Assembly (NCBI GenBank): GCA_030248215.1
Contig: JASANG010001837.1
Coordinates: 1 to 64,000, forward strand
Reading direction: 5' to 3'
Length of the DNA: 64,000 nt
DNA from: Enoplolaimus lenunculus
Taxonomy: Eukaryota; Nematoda; Enoplea; Enoplida; Thoracostomopsidae
Program-made: the position numbers and the translations under genes
Notes under the pieces: generated by a model
What the model was told of the DNA's origin: nothing
Databases searched by the model: none
What the model saw: the letters and a program-made list of their open reading frames with translations, nothing else
Shown here: positions 1 to 10,666 of the stretch, in pieces
Layout: each line of letters opens with the position of its first letter
Position numbering within the stretch: position 1 is the first letter of the stretch

Positions 1-36
1 TTTTTGTCAGATTTTTTAAATGATCCTAGAAATTCC

Positions 37-214
37 GGCTCATGTATAGAACAGGGCCGGATCGTTTTCCGGAGGGCCTATAGTAGAGTCTGTTTAAGCT
101 TTACAATCATTTTTTGCTTAGGTTTAGGAAGACTCATCCGTACGTTTAGGCTTAGGCTAATTGGCTTAGGGATATGCTTATACTACTGTTCCGGCCCTGT
201 TCTATACATGGGCC
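37..214 (+). mobile_element. GGCC-type MITE carrying TTAGGC hexamers (family description)
   Basis: The termini are GGCTCATGTATAGAACAGGG and, inverted, CCTGTTCTATACATGGGCC. The inside always reads in one order: AGAGTAAGCTTAAGC, TTTAGACTAATTTTTTGC, a run of TTAGGC-like hexamers, then ATGCTTATACTACTGTTCCG. Well-preserved copies have 8-bp target duplications (for example AGAATTTG at 16074/16293 and AAAATTTG near 43045/43247). This fits hAT, P or Merlin types; the GG start favours Merlin. Strand here means the strand that shows TTAGGC. No coding capacity. This copy is nearly complete. Confidence 0.85.
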
Positions 215-391
215 GAAATTCCGTACAATATTTTGGACATCGTTCCAGCAAATTCACTCGCTCGTCGACAGCAATACTTGGTGTTCAACTTTGCTTTAAG
301 TTGCTGCGGTTGTACTGAAACTACTTCGACTAATGTACACATATAAGCGCAGAAACGCAGTATATAAATGCCAATGAGTAGATTAAAGATG

Positions 392-602
392 AGAATTAGC
401 TATTTCGTGGTGTTTCTGAGTTAACAACAGTAAATATTAACGCACTCTGAGCTGATTTAATTCCGCGTGAGTTAATTACTTAACTTCGAATGACTTTATT
501 CAATTCCGAATTCTAAGTTCTGAAAGACCTAATTCAGAGCTCAAACTTCTTAGTGCCCCCAACTCATTCTGAGTTAAAATCAATTCACTGGAATTTACAG
601 TG
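392..602 (+). mobile_element. GAGTT foldback MITE, 5' end eroded
   Basis: Recognisable from AACGCACTCTGAGCTGATTT to AATTCACTGGAATTTACAGTG. The first terminus is missing. Confidence 0.75.
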
Positions 603-604
603 TG

Positions 605-1150
605 AATGCTTGTAATTAACTATTACAAATAGTTCATTAGCACACAATTAAAGCTATCAAATTTTAACTATTAGATTTGAAACGTGGAGTCTACCGATAA
701 ATCAATATTTTAAAATTTCAAAACTGAATTTTCTCATGTCAAATCTAAAATTTTACAAGCAAAATTAGCCAAATTTTAGAATGATTAGCACTCAGAGATA
801 AAGTCACACCTTCAGCCGATACAGATGCTTTAGACGCCAATTGGATTTGAATTAATTCTTAAATAAGGCTTTTTAGCAGCAGTTTATCATTTCAAACAAT
901 CTTTGAAATTACACTTTGAATCTGATATTTTAAGAGTTATTAACAGTTAAAGTCAACGAGAAAATAAAGGATTTTTGAACTCGATTTGAACGCTTTTAAC
1001 AGGTGTTATTATTGTAATGATATTTTTAAATATATTCACAGTTTATAAGTGGCATTTACTCGTTGCAAATAGTACCAGATTTGTATGGTTAATATAGGTC
1101 TTTAATAACGGATGTTATTTCGATCTTTGTTGACAGTTTGTTGCGAAATC
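605..1150. other. AT-rich gap, nothing recognised
   Basis: No exon-like frame, no repeat end and no RNA motif seen. Confidence 0.5.
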
Positions 1151-1305
1151 GGGCCCGTAGATAATGGGGGCTCAGCACCCTTGGATAAATTTTGCCCCCC
1201 CTAGAAAATTTTCAACCGTGCCTGCAACTCATTAAAAACCCTTGAATGCCCCTCCTGAAAAAGTTTTAGCCCCCTCCCTAAAACAAGGTGAGCTGGCTAT
1301 GGGCT
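1151..1305 (-). mobile_element. TAGCCAGCTCACC element
   Basis: Inverted reading of a 160-bp element, GGGCCCGTAGATAATGGGGG to CAAGGTGAGCTGGCTATGG. Confidence 0.75.
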
Positions 1306-1474
1306 AGTGCGAGATTCGTCCAAAATGGCATCTATGTATTTGACTCTCAAATATTTTTTTTGCAAATTTTGGCAATTTTTGTAGAGAAATTTTTCGTACG
1401 ATTTCAAATCTGTGTCGTTTATTGGTATAATGTATTTTGAAATATTGTAAAATAAACCATGTGTCTTTTGTTAT

Positions 1475-1600
1475 GGCCCATGTAAAGATCAGGGACGGAA
1501 CGTTTTTCTATGAGACTAGAAAAGTGTAAGCTTAAAGCTTTAGACTAATTTTTTGCATGGCTGAAGCTTAGGCTTAGGCTTTAGATTTTAACAAAATGTT
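1475..1600 (+). mobile_element. GGCC-type MITE, 5' part only
   Basis: Begins GGCCCATGTAAAGATCAGGG and runs through the TTAGGC stretch. The other terminus is missing. Confidence 0.7.
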
Positions 1601-1892
1601 TGTTAGCAACGCATAGCGGCGTGTGGTATCGTCCGGCATACTAAATATCACATCCGTTACCATGAGAGAAAGTGTCAACAAGCTTTTGCTGCTTGATCTC
1701 AAGTTTCAGTCAAACCTAAACTAATACAGATTTACTCAAAAACCCAAGCTCGTAGCCAGAGAAACAAGACGGTTCAGAACCATAGAAAACTTGAGGAAAA
1801 ACTATAGTTTTAGGGCTCGTATGTAAATACGTACTGCGAGAACCTATAAACCCCACGTGACATTTTTTGCCCACTCGGTCGCTGAAACATTT

Positions 1893-2064
1893 GCCAATGT
1901 ATCCAACAAGGCCGAAACAGTAGAATTATAAGCATATTCCTAATCCGAAGGCATTAGCGTAAGAATAAGCTTATATGTCAAACCAAAAAACTAGTCTAAA
2001 GCTTAAACTTTACTGTATTGTAGTGTCGCAGAAAGCTATTCCGCCCTTGACTTTTACATGGGCC
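1893..2064 (-). mobile_element. GGCC-type MITE
   Basis: Both ends are recognisable (GCCAATGTATCCAACAAGG and TGACTTTTACATGGGCC). The flanks GAAACATT and GAAATGTT suggest a decayed 8-bp duplication. The hexamer tract is short. Confidence 0.7.
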
Positions 2065-2297
2065 GAAATGTTGAAGATACCGTTTTGGGTATACATTTAT
2101 ATTCAATTGAAATTTGAGAGAATTAATTTGATGTATATTGTCACAACATTTCAACTGATTCGAGTTGAAAGCTGTAATTGTAAATTGGTCTCAAAAATTA
2201 GGGCTTTGAATGCAGGGACGGGTCAGACGATCGTGGTAACGGCTATATTCTACGTCGTTTGTCTATCGTTGCGTTGAATCTGGTTATTTGTGCCTTT

Positions 2298-2497
2298 GGC
2301 CCATGTAACGATCAGGAGTGGAACATTTTTCTGTGGGACTAGAAAAGAGTAAGCTTAAGCTTTAGACTGATTGTTTCGCTTGGCTTAGGCTTAGGCTTAG
2401 GACTAGGCTAGGAATATGCTCATTCTTACGCTTAGGCTTAGGCTTAGACTTAGAAATATGCTTAAAATACTGTTCCGCCCCTGTTCTTTACATTGGT
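2298..2497 (+). mobile_element. GGCC-type MITE with two hexamer blocks
   Basis: GGCCCATGTAACGATCAGG to CCTGTTCTTTACATTGG. It has two TTAGGC blocks separated by GGAATATGCTCATTCTTACG, the same bipartite inside as the copy at 57932. Confidence 0.85.
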
Positions 2498-2626
2498 TCC
2501 GCCTTTTAAAATTTTTTACAGTTGAAAATTTTCGAGATTGTTTACTAAAACCAAAAAAATACATTTTGGCTCAGAAAATTTACAATAGCATAGGAATATA
2601 CAATGTGAAATATGATGATTCAAATA

Positions 2627-2694
2627 GATTCTTTCCGAAATTAGGCTCGGCTGTATACAGAGAGAGTCAAATTGACTCATCATTTTTTGCAGTG
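2627..2694 (+). mobile_element. GAGTC foldback MITE, 3' third only
   Basis: AGAGAGTCAAATTGACTCATC then TTTTTTGCAGTG. The rest is absent. Confidence 0.65.
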
Positions 2695-2862
2695 TAATAG
2701 GTATATTAAGACTAAAACGCCCCACATACATATCTTGGACAACCTTTCAGCATTCAACAAAAGTTGTGTAACAGAAGAAAAACGCAGATATGCAGATTAG
2801 AACTCAGTGTATACGTATAGTGATAGTCTTTTATCATACAAACAAATTTTAATAAAAATAAC

Positions 2863-3062
2863 GTATGTTGAGTCAAATTAACTGTCTCCAAAATAGGCTC
2901 TACGGGACTACGCAAACTGAGTCACATTCGACTCCGCCAGAGTCAACCATGCGGCTCAGTGAGCTGATTTTGACTCTGACGGAGTCGAATTTGACTCAGT
3001 TTGTGTAGCATCGTATAGCTTATTTCGGAAAGAATCAATTTGACACACCAATTTTTGTAGTG
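2863..3062 (+). mobile_element. GAGTC foldback MITE
   Basis: About 200 bp, nearly a perfect inverted repeat: GGACTACGCAAACTGAGTC in one half faces GACTCAGTTTGTGTAGC in the other. Confidence 0.85.
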
Positions 3063-3297
3063 TACTTTTAACCAAGTTAATGAAGTCATATTTTTAAAGA
3101 ATTATATAATTACAGGTTATACTAACACTGCATAATGTCATTAGCTATGTTACCTGCTAAGATGTACCTAACTTGGTAAAGTTCGCTTTACACGGTCCGC
3201 ACTTTAGTAGCTGGAATTTCATTTTTTACCCGTAAGTATACCCGCGCCGCAAAATTGCTTTATCCTTGACCCACCAACCATGTATTTTTTGTAGGTG

Positions 3298-3538
3298 CAC
3301 TGTAAATTTCAGTGAGTTGATTTTAACTCAGAATGAGTTGAATCACTCAGTTTGAGTTAAAACTATCTGAACTCAGAATTTTGAGTTGATTCAATTCATT
3401 CTAAGTTAAATAACCAACCTCCCAGAGTCAACTAAACTCAGAGTTAGAATCATCTTAAGTTAATGTTTACTGATATTAATTCAGAAGTAACCAACTCGCT
3501 AGTTGAATAGATTAATCAATTCATTGGAATCTACAGTG
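3298..3538 (+). mobile_element. GAGTT foldback MITE (family description)
   Basis: About 240 bp with termini CACTGTAAATTTCAGTGAG and the inverse. Almost the whole length is built from GAGTTGATTYAACTC palindromes, so the strand can fold into a chain of hairpins. The TA seen at copies such as 7175 and 7432 points to a Tc1/mariner-type origin. Confidence 0.9.
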
Positions 3539-3721
3539 TTGTGTATTAATATTATATATAATCACTTGGCCTTGGAGCACGTTACAATCTATATATTAAA
3601 ACTTGAACGCTCCACATACGTAATTTGGGCGGTGTTCCAACATTGAGATATGTCTATATCTGAAATTTATTAAATATTTGACAATTTTTTATATAGAATA
3701 AACAATTGAAAAGTCGACATG

Positions 3722-3974
3722 CATTGTAAAATTCCAGTGAGATGATTTTAACTCAGAATGAGTTGAATCGCTCAGTTTCAGTTAGGACTATCAGAACTCA
3801 TAATTCTGAGTTGATCCAACTCATTCTGATTTAACTAGTCAGCTCTCCCGGAATAAACTCAACTGAGAGTGAGCATCAACTCAACTCAAAGTGAGTTAAA
3901 GTATATTGTTATAAACTCAGGAATAAGTAACTTTCCGTCTAAGTCGATTAATTAACTCACTGGAATTTACAGTG
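3722..3974 (+). mobile_element. GAGTT foldback MITE
   Basis: CATTGTAAAATTCCAGTGAG to CACTGGAATTTACAGTG. It lies 183 bp from the copy ending at 3538, in the same orientation. Confidence 0.9.
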
Positions 3975-4222
3975 TGTGCATTTCGACAGCAGTGCTAAAC
4001 ATGCAAAATAAATTGTCTTTCTATATATTAGATCATTTTTTAATGAATATAACAAATTGTTAAAGGTGTCCGTCATATCCATGTATATTAGAATGCTTAG
4101 TGCTGCTATTTATCGGCCAGATTAAAGGCCATTAAACTGTACAATTCTCTACAGCGTTGGATTTAGGACCTATATGTTTAAATTTCATTATTAAAGTTGC
4201 ACAAGTGTGCAACCGTGTTTAC

Positions 4223-4563
4223 CACTTCCTAAAAACTTAAACTAACTTGATTTAAGTTCAAGCTAATCCATCAGTATTAAAGTAAACTTTTTAGATTAAC
4301 TAAACTAACAGGCGGGTTTTTCGCTCAAACTCATTTAAAATCTTACATATTTTCAGTTTAAGCTAAACTTATTGAACTGTTAGATACACGACTGCACTTT
4401 GTTACTTAAAACTAAGGTTATTTGAAACTCGTGTTGAACTTAAAAACACGTTAGTTTAAGTAAAACTTAAAATTCTAGTTAAGTTACTCCGTCCAGCCAT
4501 TTAAGTTTTACTTAAACTGATATTCAAGTTTAGTTAAGCTATAATTTAAGTTTAAGTATTTAG
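4223..4563 (+). repeat. TTTAAGTTTAAG-type dispersed repeat
   Basis: About 340 bp rich in CTTAAACTAA and TTAGTTTAAG. The text matches 9247-9590 throughout (CCGTCCAGCCATTTAAGTT). Ends are weakly inverted, possibly a MITE. Confidence 0.75.
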
Positions 4564-4777
4564 AGAGTTGTAAACATTATAAATAAGTCAGCAGAACGAG
4601 AAAATAATCGGTTTAGAAAACGAAACCGGAGTTCGCTATGAGACAAAATCACGCCGTTAAAAATAATACTTAAATTATGAATTTTGAAAAGTTTTCAATG
4701 GTGTTTTTTAAAACTCTCAAGTCGATGGTTTTTACAAAATCACCACAATAAATCTTTAAAAATTGCTCAACATTTGC

Positions 4778-4919
4778 GGTCAATGTAAAAACAGGTGCAG
4801 AACAGTATTATAAGCTTATTCCTAAGCCTAAGCCAAGCAAAAAAAATTAGTCTAAAGCTTAAGCTTATTCTATTCTAGTCCCACAGAAAAACATTCTGCT
4901 CCTGATCTTTACATGGGCC
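4778..4919 (-). mobile_element. GGCC-type MITE, short form
   Basis: Starts GGTCAATGTAAAAACAGG and ends CTGATCTTTACATGGGCC. Only about two hexamers remain inside, so it is close to a minimal element. Confidence 0.8.
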
Positions 4920-5054
4920 AAAGTTGCAAACAACTTGCTCCACGACACCATCCTGTTGAGCTGAGAATCTTACAACCGTCTGTTATATTGCAAAATGTTT
5001 ATCCCAAAAATACAATAACAGTTATTTTGTCGTAGAAGGTTGCCAGAATATCTA

Positions 5055-5399
5055 TTGTAGAGATCCGAACATCACTGAGGTGGTAGTAAGAGAAAGGTCA
5101 CAATATTTGAACCCAAAACGATACAAGTCTGTAGGGTCTAAATAGAATTCGTTACTGGTTAGAGTCGTATTCCTAGTTAGAGTCCATTAAAGAGACCAAA
5201 GCAATGGCTTAGACTGCATAAATATGTAACAAACACTCAGACAACCAGCATAAATTTGACTAAACCCAGAAACAAATTATTGGGCATAGCAGAGAACAGA
5301 AAATTAAAAATAAATAACGGAACGTAAGTGTAAAATAGGAGGTACGTTCTGGTTAAACAAAATATATATCAGTTCCCCCTCTTATTCGGGTCTCTACAG
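5055..5399 (+). mobile_element. CTGTAGTGACCC-type DNA element
   Basis: Imperfect inverted ends TTGTAGAGATCCGAACAT and TTATTCGGGTCTCTACAG. The inside (CAGACAACCAGCATAAATTT, AATAAATAACGG) is shared with 44811-45165. No coding capacity. Confidence 0.75.
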
Positions 5400-6381
5400 T
5401 TGTACTAATTACACGTAGGCAAACCTAAAATTCCGTGAGCTGGAAGCAGAAACTTTGAAAATATACGGCAAAACTCAGCCAGTTGCATTAACTAAAGTTC
5501 ACCTCTTGGGGTATCAATTCAAATCCCCCTGTTTATGTCTTTGGGAAAAAGTTTAATTTGCCCCCCCCGATCACTGCTTGTATTAAATTTGCATCGTTTT
5601 TGAACCTATCGACGTTGGGTTACTGTATTACCTTCGAAATTGAAAAAAGTGACCTTCAAAACAACAAATTGAATCGGAAATTAAAATGTTTTTGTTGAGT
5701 TTAATTGAGCGTTTAATGCTCTATTAATGTTTTTCATACAATCACAAAGTGCTATTTCTGCTAAATCATACAGTAACCTGACTGTCATTGGTTTAAAAAT
5801 AGCAATTTGCATTACAATTTGCATCCTCATTTAAGTAAGTATCATTTGAGACAAACATTTTTATAAGTACGATATTTGAGCTCAACTAAGGCGGTGGCAA
5901 CTCCTAGGTAGACCCATAAACAACAAAATTAACACTATATATAAATATATATATATAATTATATATATAAACACACATATATATATATTTAAACATATTT
6001 AATTGTCAAATTTAAATTTTTTCAGAGCAATAGTAATTTTACCACCTACCGGCACCTTCTGTCACCACCAATATTTAGTAAACCGAAGGCTAAAATACTC
6101 ACAGATGTTGAAGAGTCAAATACTTTTAGATCGAATTTTAAAACGCGTTAATATTCGTTGCGCTGCTGGAAATTCAATATCGATTTTGTTCAAGGAGTCA
6201 AATTTGCTCGACTGCTCAGCTCAATTTAGTTCGCAAGTTTAACTACGGTGTTTTAGTATTCAATTTTACAGCGAGAATTGAAACTAATTTTTGTTCTATT
6301 TTGACGCGTTTAAAAATATTTGAGCAATCTTTAACATTAATAACACACGAGAATTAATTAATTGAAAAATATAGGCTATTC
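5400..6381. other. AT-rich gap with one microsatellite
   Basis: Apart from the TA run at 5936-5992 and a weak TAGCC-type remnant near 5490-5575, nothing is recognised. The short frame at 6003-6242 has no coding signs. Confidence 0.5.
5936..5992. repeat. TA-rich microsatellite
   Basis: Short ATATATATA run interrupted by ACACAC. No gene signal around it. Confidence 0.8.
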
Positions 6382-6681
6382 GGCCCATGTATAGAACAGG
6401 GCCGGATCGTTTTTCCCAGGGGCTATAATAGAGTCAGTTTAAGCTTTAGACTAATTTTTTGCATAGGCTTAGGCTTAGGCTAAACGTTAGGAATAGGCTC
6501 ATCCATACGCTTAGGTTTAGGCTTAGGATTAGGCTTAGGAATAGGCTCATCCATACGCCTAGGCTTAGGCTTAGGAATAGGACGCTTAGGCTTAGGAATA
6601 GGCTCATCCATACGCTTAGGTTTAGGATTAGGCTTAGGAAAATGCTTATACTACTGTTCCGGCCCTGTTCTATATATGGGC
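6382..6681 (+). mobile_element. GGCC-type MITE with expanded hexamer blocks
   Basis: Termini GGCCCATGTATAGAACAGGG and CCTGTTCTATATATGGGC. The inside has expanded to at least three blocks of TTAGGCTTAGGAATAGGCTC ATCCATACG. Confidence 0.85.
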
Positions 6682-6861
6682 AGGTATCCTAGGGCGAAAT
6701 TCTAAACAGCTGTAAAGTTTTTTGGTCATATTTAGAAATCAAACCTAAATTTTAGGTTATTTTACAGTGGCAAAAAAATTAACGGTTTTCTGTTTATTAA
6801 AATTACGGAAAACAATGTCTTGTTTTTGGACAGTTTTCAAAGCATAGAAATAGGTTATGGT

Positions 6862-7020
6862 GGTCAATGTAAAGAACAGGGCCGCTATAGTATTATAAGT
6901 GTATTTCAAAGCCTAAGAATGAGTGTATAGGTAAGCGTAAATAAAAAAATGTCTAAAGCTTTAAGCTTAGTTTACTGTAGTCCCGCAGAAAAATGTTCCG
7001 CTCCTGAAATTTACATGCGC
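6862..7020 (-). mobile_element. GGCC-type MITE
   Basis: GGTCAATGTAAAGAACAGGG to GAAATTTACATGCGCC, with a degenerate hexamer tract. Confidence 0.75.
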
Positions 7021-7176
7021 CGGTTAAGGATTTAGGCTGTGACTTGAAAAACTTACCTAAGTTGAATTTAGCCTGAGCTTTTATTTGCCTAAATCTGAGT
7101 CAAGCCTAGAAGCCTTAACCTTAAACGTTTGGAAAAAGTGCACACAAGATGAACTTACCAAGTTTAAAAATACCTA

Positions 7177-7431
7177 CACTGTAAAAATTCCAATGAGTTC
7201 ATTAACCAATTCAGCTAGCGAGCTGGTTATTTCTGAATTAATATCAGTAAACATTAAACTCATTTTGAGATGAGTTGATTCGCACTCTGAGTTGAGTTGA
7301 CTCTTGGTGAGTTGGTTATTTAACTCAGAATGAATTGAATCACCTCATAATTCTGAGTTGTGTTAGTCCTAACTCAGACTCAGTGATTCAACTCATTCTG
7401 AGTAAAAATCAACTCACTGAAATTTACAGTG
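7177..7431 (+). mobile_element. GAGTT foldback MITE with TA duplication
   Basis: CACTGTAAAAATTCCAATGAG to CACTGAAATTTACAGTG, with TA on both sides. Confidence 0.9.
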
Positions 7432-7450
7432 TAGATATTTCTAGGATAAG

Positions 7451-7631
7451 GTATAACGACAATTCGTCGCCCGACAACTTGTAATCTGAAATTTTACTGA
7501 CACCACAATTCGTCGACCATCATTATGCGCAGGCTTAGGCTTAAGATTACGCTTCGGATTATCATTAAAGTTATTTATAGCCTTTAGGCCGCTGGTGTTC
7601 GACAAGTTGTCGGGCGACGAATTGTTGTATA
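7451..7631 (+). mobile_element. CGACAATTCG MITE
   Basis: TATAACGACAATTCGTCGCC to GTCGGGCGACGAATTGTTGTA, about 30-bp inverted ends. A hexamer-like AGGCTTAGGCTTAAG lies inside. Confidence 0.8.
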
Positions 7632-7829
7632 GATTCGTTGAATAATTCATGTCAACAGTAGGCGTAAGAATTTTGACTTGGCATTTGCTGTTATATATTT
7701 CTGTTTGTTCCATCCTTTGTGAAATATTTTTTACACATTGAATCTTTTTCATAAACCTTTTCTTTCCGCTAAACGATACAAATCTTTTACCCTTTCTATT
7801 TCAGTTCCTGTCGTAAAAATGCGTCACAA

Positions 7830-7878
7830 ATACAAGACGCTACTCCCTCCCCTCTTATTCGGGTGACTACAGTACACA
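7830..7878 (+). mobile_element. CTGTAGTGACCC-type terminus, fragment
   Basis: CTCTTATTCGGGTGACTACAG followed by TA is the right-hand terminus of the family. A left partner was not found. Confidence 0.55.
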
Positions 7879-8124
7879 AGTCAAGAATTATTCCGCTAGC
7901 AAAAGGTTGATTTTGAACGACGTGATTTGAGCTGCGATCCTGTTTCAACGGTTTAGTTGTTTTGACGCACTTCCTAATAAACAAATTGAAATCGTGGCAG
8001 GGCTGCTTCTACAGAGATGAAAGTTGAACGCGGGGCACCTCAGCATGCAGAATGGGACCTATACGGGGTTAGCCGTCACATACAGGGCATAGTAATGGGA
8101 CAAAATTCGGAAGATAACAATTTC

Positions 8125-8256
8125 GGCCTATGTGTAGAACACGGCCGTAACGTTTTCGGACAGAACTGTAATAGAGTAAGCTAAGGCTTTAGATTATTTT
8201 TTGCTAGGCTTAGGCTTAGGCTTTGGAATATGCTCATTCATGCTTTATGAAATTGT
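8125..8256 (+). mobile_element. GGCC-type MITE, 3' end missing
   Basis: Starts GGCCTATGTGTAGAACACGG and includes TTAGGCTTAGGC. It fades out after ATGCTCATTCATGC. Confidence 0.65.
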
Positions 8257-8373
8257 TGGCAATCACTTTTAAGTTAACTGAATAGAAATTAATCGCACAC
8301 ATACGCAATGCGCTGCGACCAAGATTGACGACAACCCGAGTCAAGAAGATCTGTTCGGCATCATAGTCATAAT

Positions 8374-8516
8374 GGCTCTTGAGGGACGGAACGTTTTTCT
8401 GCAGGACTGCAATAGAGTAAGCTTTTATGCTTTAAAATAATTTCTTTGTTCTTTAGGCTTAGGGTTAGGAATATGCTTATATATACTACTGTTACGGACC
8501 TGTTGTATACATTGGT
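8374..8516 (+). mobile_element. GGCC-type MITE, eroded 5' end
   Basis: GAGGGACGGAACGTTTTTCT leads into AGAGTAAGCTT and a short TTAGG tract, then GTTACGGACCTGTTGTATAC ATTGG. Confidence 0.7.
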
Positions 8517-8523
8517 CGTCATA

Positions 8524-8701
8524 CACTGTAACCTTCATTGGGCTGATTTTAATTCAGAATCAGTTGAATCCACTCAGGAGTCTGAGCTCTGTATTAGTCA
8601 GCTCAGATTGAGTTAATGTTTAATGTTGTTCACTCAGAAATAACCAGATATAACTAATTCTCTATCGGAGTTGACTAACTAACTAATCGGAATTTACCGT
8701 G
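8524..8701 (+). mobile_element. GAGTT foldback MITE, internal deletion
   Basis: CACTGTAACCTTCATTGGG to ATCGGAATTTACCGTG, TA-flanked. It is about 60 bp shorter than the family. Confidence 0.85.
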
Positions 8702-8744
8702 TAATCGTGTAAAATTTGCTTTGCAGCAACTTATCAAAAATGGT

Positions 8745-9226
8745 TTCGATCAATTGTAAAATGTATTTTTTCTGGTCTCTTCAGAAACTTCCCAAGGAAC
8801 ATATCCCACCATCTCACTAGGTGTAAACCAGGGTTCCAACCGGAGCTACAGTTTGCCGTAAGCGGAATCCAAAACGGAATCAAATTTATTTGTCTGAACT
8901 GGAATCGGAATCAGAATTTAAATTTTAGTAATACCATTAAAAGTAAGTGTATTACTTTTATCGCCATATGCCAGTATGTATTATTGTTTACATTATCAGT
9001 AAAAAATAGTTTGTATCTATAACTTATGATATTAATAGAGACATGCCAATTCTCACAGTTAGCCATAATTATACTTTGTAACAAGGTCTAGCGTTTTACC
9101 AATATTTCAATAAAAACTCATTACCGAAAAATCAGAATTCATGGCGTCGGAATAGCACTCATTCGGAGTCGGAAAGCAACTTTTATCGGAATTTTAGCCG
9201 GAATCGAAATTCCGTTGGAATCCTAA
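8745..9226 (+). mobile_element. hAT-like CCAGGGTTCCAAC composite element
   Basis: The core from CCAGGGTTCCAACCGGAGC to AAATTCCGTTGGAATCC has internal GGAATCGGAATCAG runs. The 60 bp before it (TGTATTTTTTCTGGTCTC) are shared with the copy at 18304-18700, so a composite has been mobilised or duplicated. Confidence 0.7.
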
Positions 9227-9246
9227 AACAAAGCTACTTTTACTCT

Positions 9247-9590
9247 CTAAAAGCTTAAACTAACCTGATTTAAGCTTTAGCTTATCCAGCAGTATTAAAC
9301 TAGCTTTCTAGAATAACTGAACTAACTGGTAGATTTACGCTTAAACTAATTTAAAATCTTACGTATTTTTAGCTTAAGCTAAACTTTGTGAACCCTTTGA
9401 TACGCATAGTTTCTGGGTGGCACTTGTGATTTAAACTAAAAATAAGTTTACTTAAACTTATGTTAAACTAAACATATGTTAGTTTATGTAAAACTTTAAA
9501 TTCTAGTTTAGATAGTTCGTCCAGCCATTTGAGTTTTACTTAAACTAATATTCCAGGTTAGTTAAGCTATAATTTAAGTTTAAGTTTTAT
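9247..9590 (+). repeat. TTTAAGTTTAAG-type dispersed repeat
   Basis: Full-length partner of 4223-4563, about 80-85 % identical by eye. Confidence 0.75.
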
Positions 9591-9605
9591 AGAGTAGTTA
9601 TTGCT

Positions 9606-10019
9606 TAAAACTAAATTTTAGCTGCCTTAAAATAATGTTCCTTAATTGTTTTACCCCGAAATGAAATCACGGCTACGCCCCAGGTGGTTGCTACTCGAGT
9701 TTTCAAATCAAGTGTGTATTAATTTTCAACGCATTTCTTTTGTTCAAGTCAAGGACTTTTTCAACTGAGCAGAGCGGGTTTTAAGTCTTTTAAACGACTA
9801 AAATTGTCTATTGTGAAGCGGAATAAACGATTTGAATGACGGCATAATTGTTGACAAATCCATGTGGTCTTGTTCGCCTGTCACTACTAATTGTCTTATA
9901 AAGCGTTTAACGTGTTTATAATAAGTACAATTGCAATCTTGAAGTCTTTATAATTGCTTTGCTAGTAATGTTTTTAATATTGAGTGTATGAAACCTTGCG
10001 AGTAAACGCGAACGATCAG
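9606..10019. other. Gap, nothing recognised
   Basis: Low-complexity AT-rich sequence without repeat ends or exon-like frames. Confidence 0.5.
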
Positions 10020-10606
10020 CCAAATGTAAAAGGTTAATGAAACAGAAATGGCTAATTTTTGGAGCCTAAGCCTAAGCGTTGCAAAAGCGCAATTCTTAAG
10101 CCTAAGCCAAAGCGTTGCAAAAGTGTATTCCTAAGCCTAAGCATTGCAAAAGCGTATTCATAAGCCGAAAAGCATAAGCGTTGCAAAAGCGTATTCGTAA
10201 ACCTAAGCCTAAGCGTTGCAAAAGCGTATTCCTAAGCCTAAGCCTAAGCGTTGCAAAAGCGTATTCCTAAGCCTAAGCCTGAGCGTTGCAAAAGCGTAAT
10301 TCCTAAGCCTAAGCCAAACCGTTGCAAAAGTGTATTCCTAAGCCTAAGCATTGCAAAAGCGTATTCATAAGCCTAAAAGCATAAGCTTTGCAAAAGCGTA
10401 TTCCTAAACCTAAGCCTAAGCGTTGCAAAAGCGTATTCCTAAACCTAAGCCAAAGCGTTGCAAAAGCGTATTCCTAAGCCTAAGCCTAAGCCAAAGCGTT
10501 GCAAAAGCGTATTCCTAAGCCTAAGCAAAAAAATGCCGTCTAGAATGTAAGCCTACTCTTTTACAGACCCACCAGAAACCGGGACGGACCTAAAAGTAAC
10601 ATGGAC
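10020..10606 (-). mobile_element. GGCC-type MITE inflated by an internal minisatellite
   Basis: The right end CCACCAGAAACC..TAAAAGTAACATGG matches the sub-family at 16971-17904. Most of its length is the tandem array at 10056-10540, so the element has grown to more than twice the normal size. Confidence 0.7.
10056..10540 (-). repeat. 27-30 bp tandem array inside a MITE
   Basis: About 16 units of CCTAAGCGTTGCAAAAGCG plus TATTCCTAAG. Two sub-blocks are repeated as a larger unit (10066-10200 resembles 10290-10420). Confidence 0.9.
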
Positions 10607-10666
10607 AGAAAAACGGATTCAGAATTTGAAGATAGAACGTTTACTAAGTTCTGTTTAAAAAGTATT

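Noticed and set aside
7441-7752. 103-codon minus-strand frame
   Set aside because: Overlaps a CGACAATTCG MITE and carries no coding signal.
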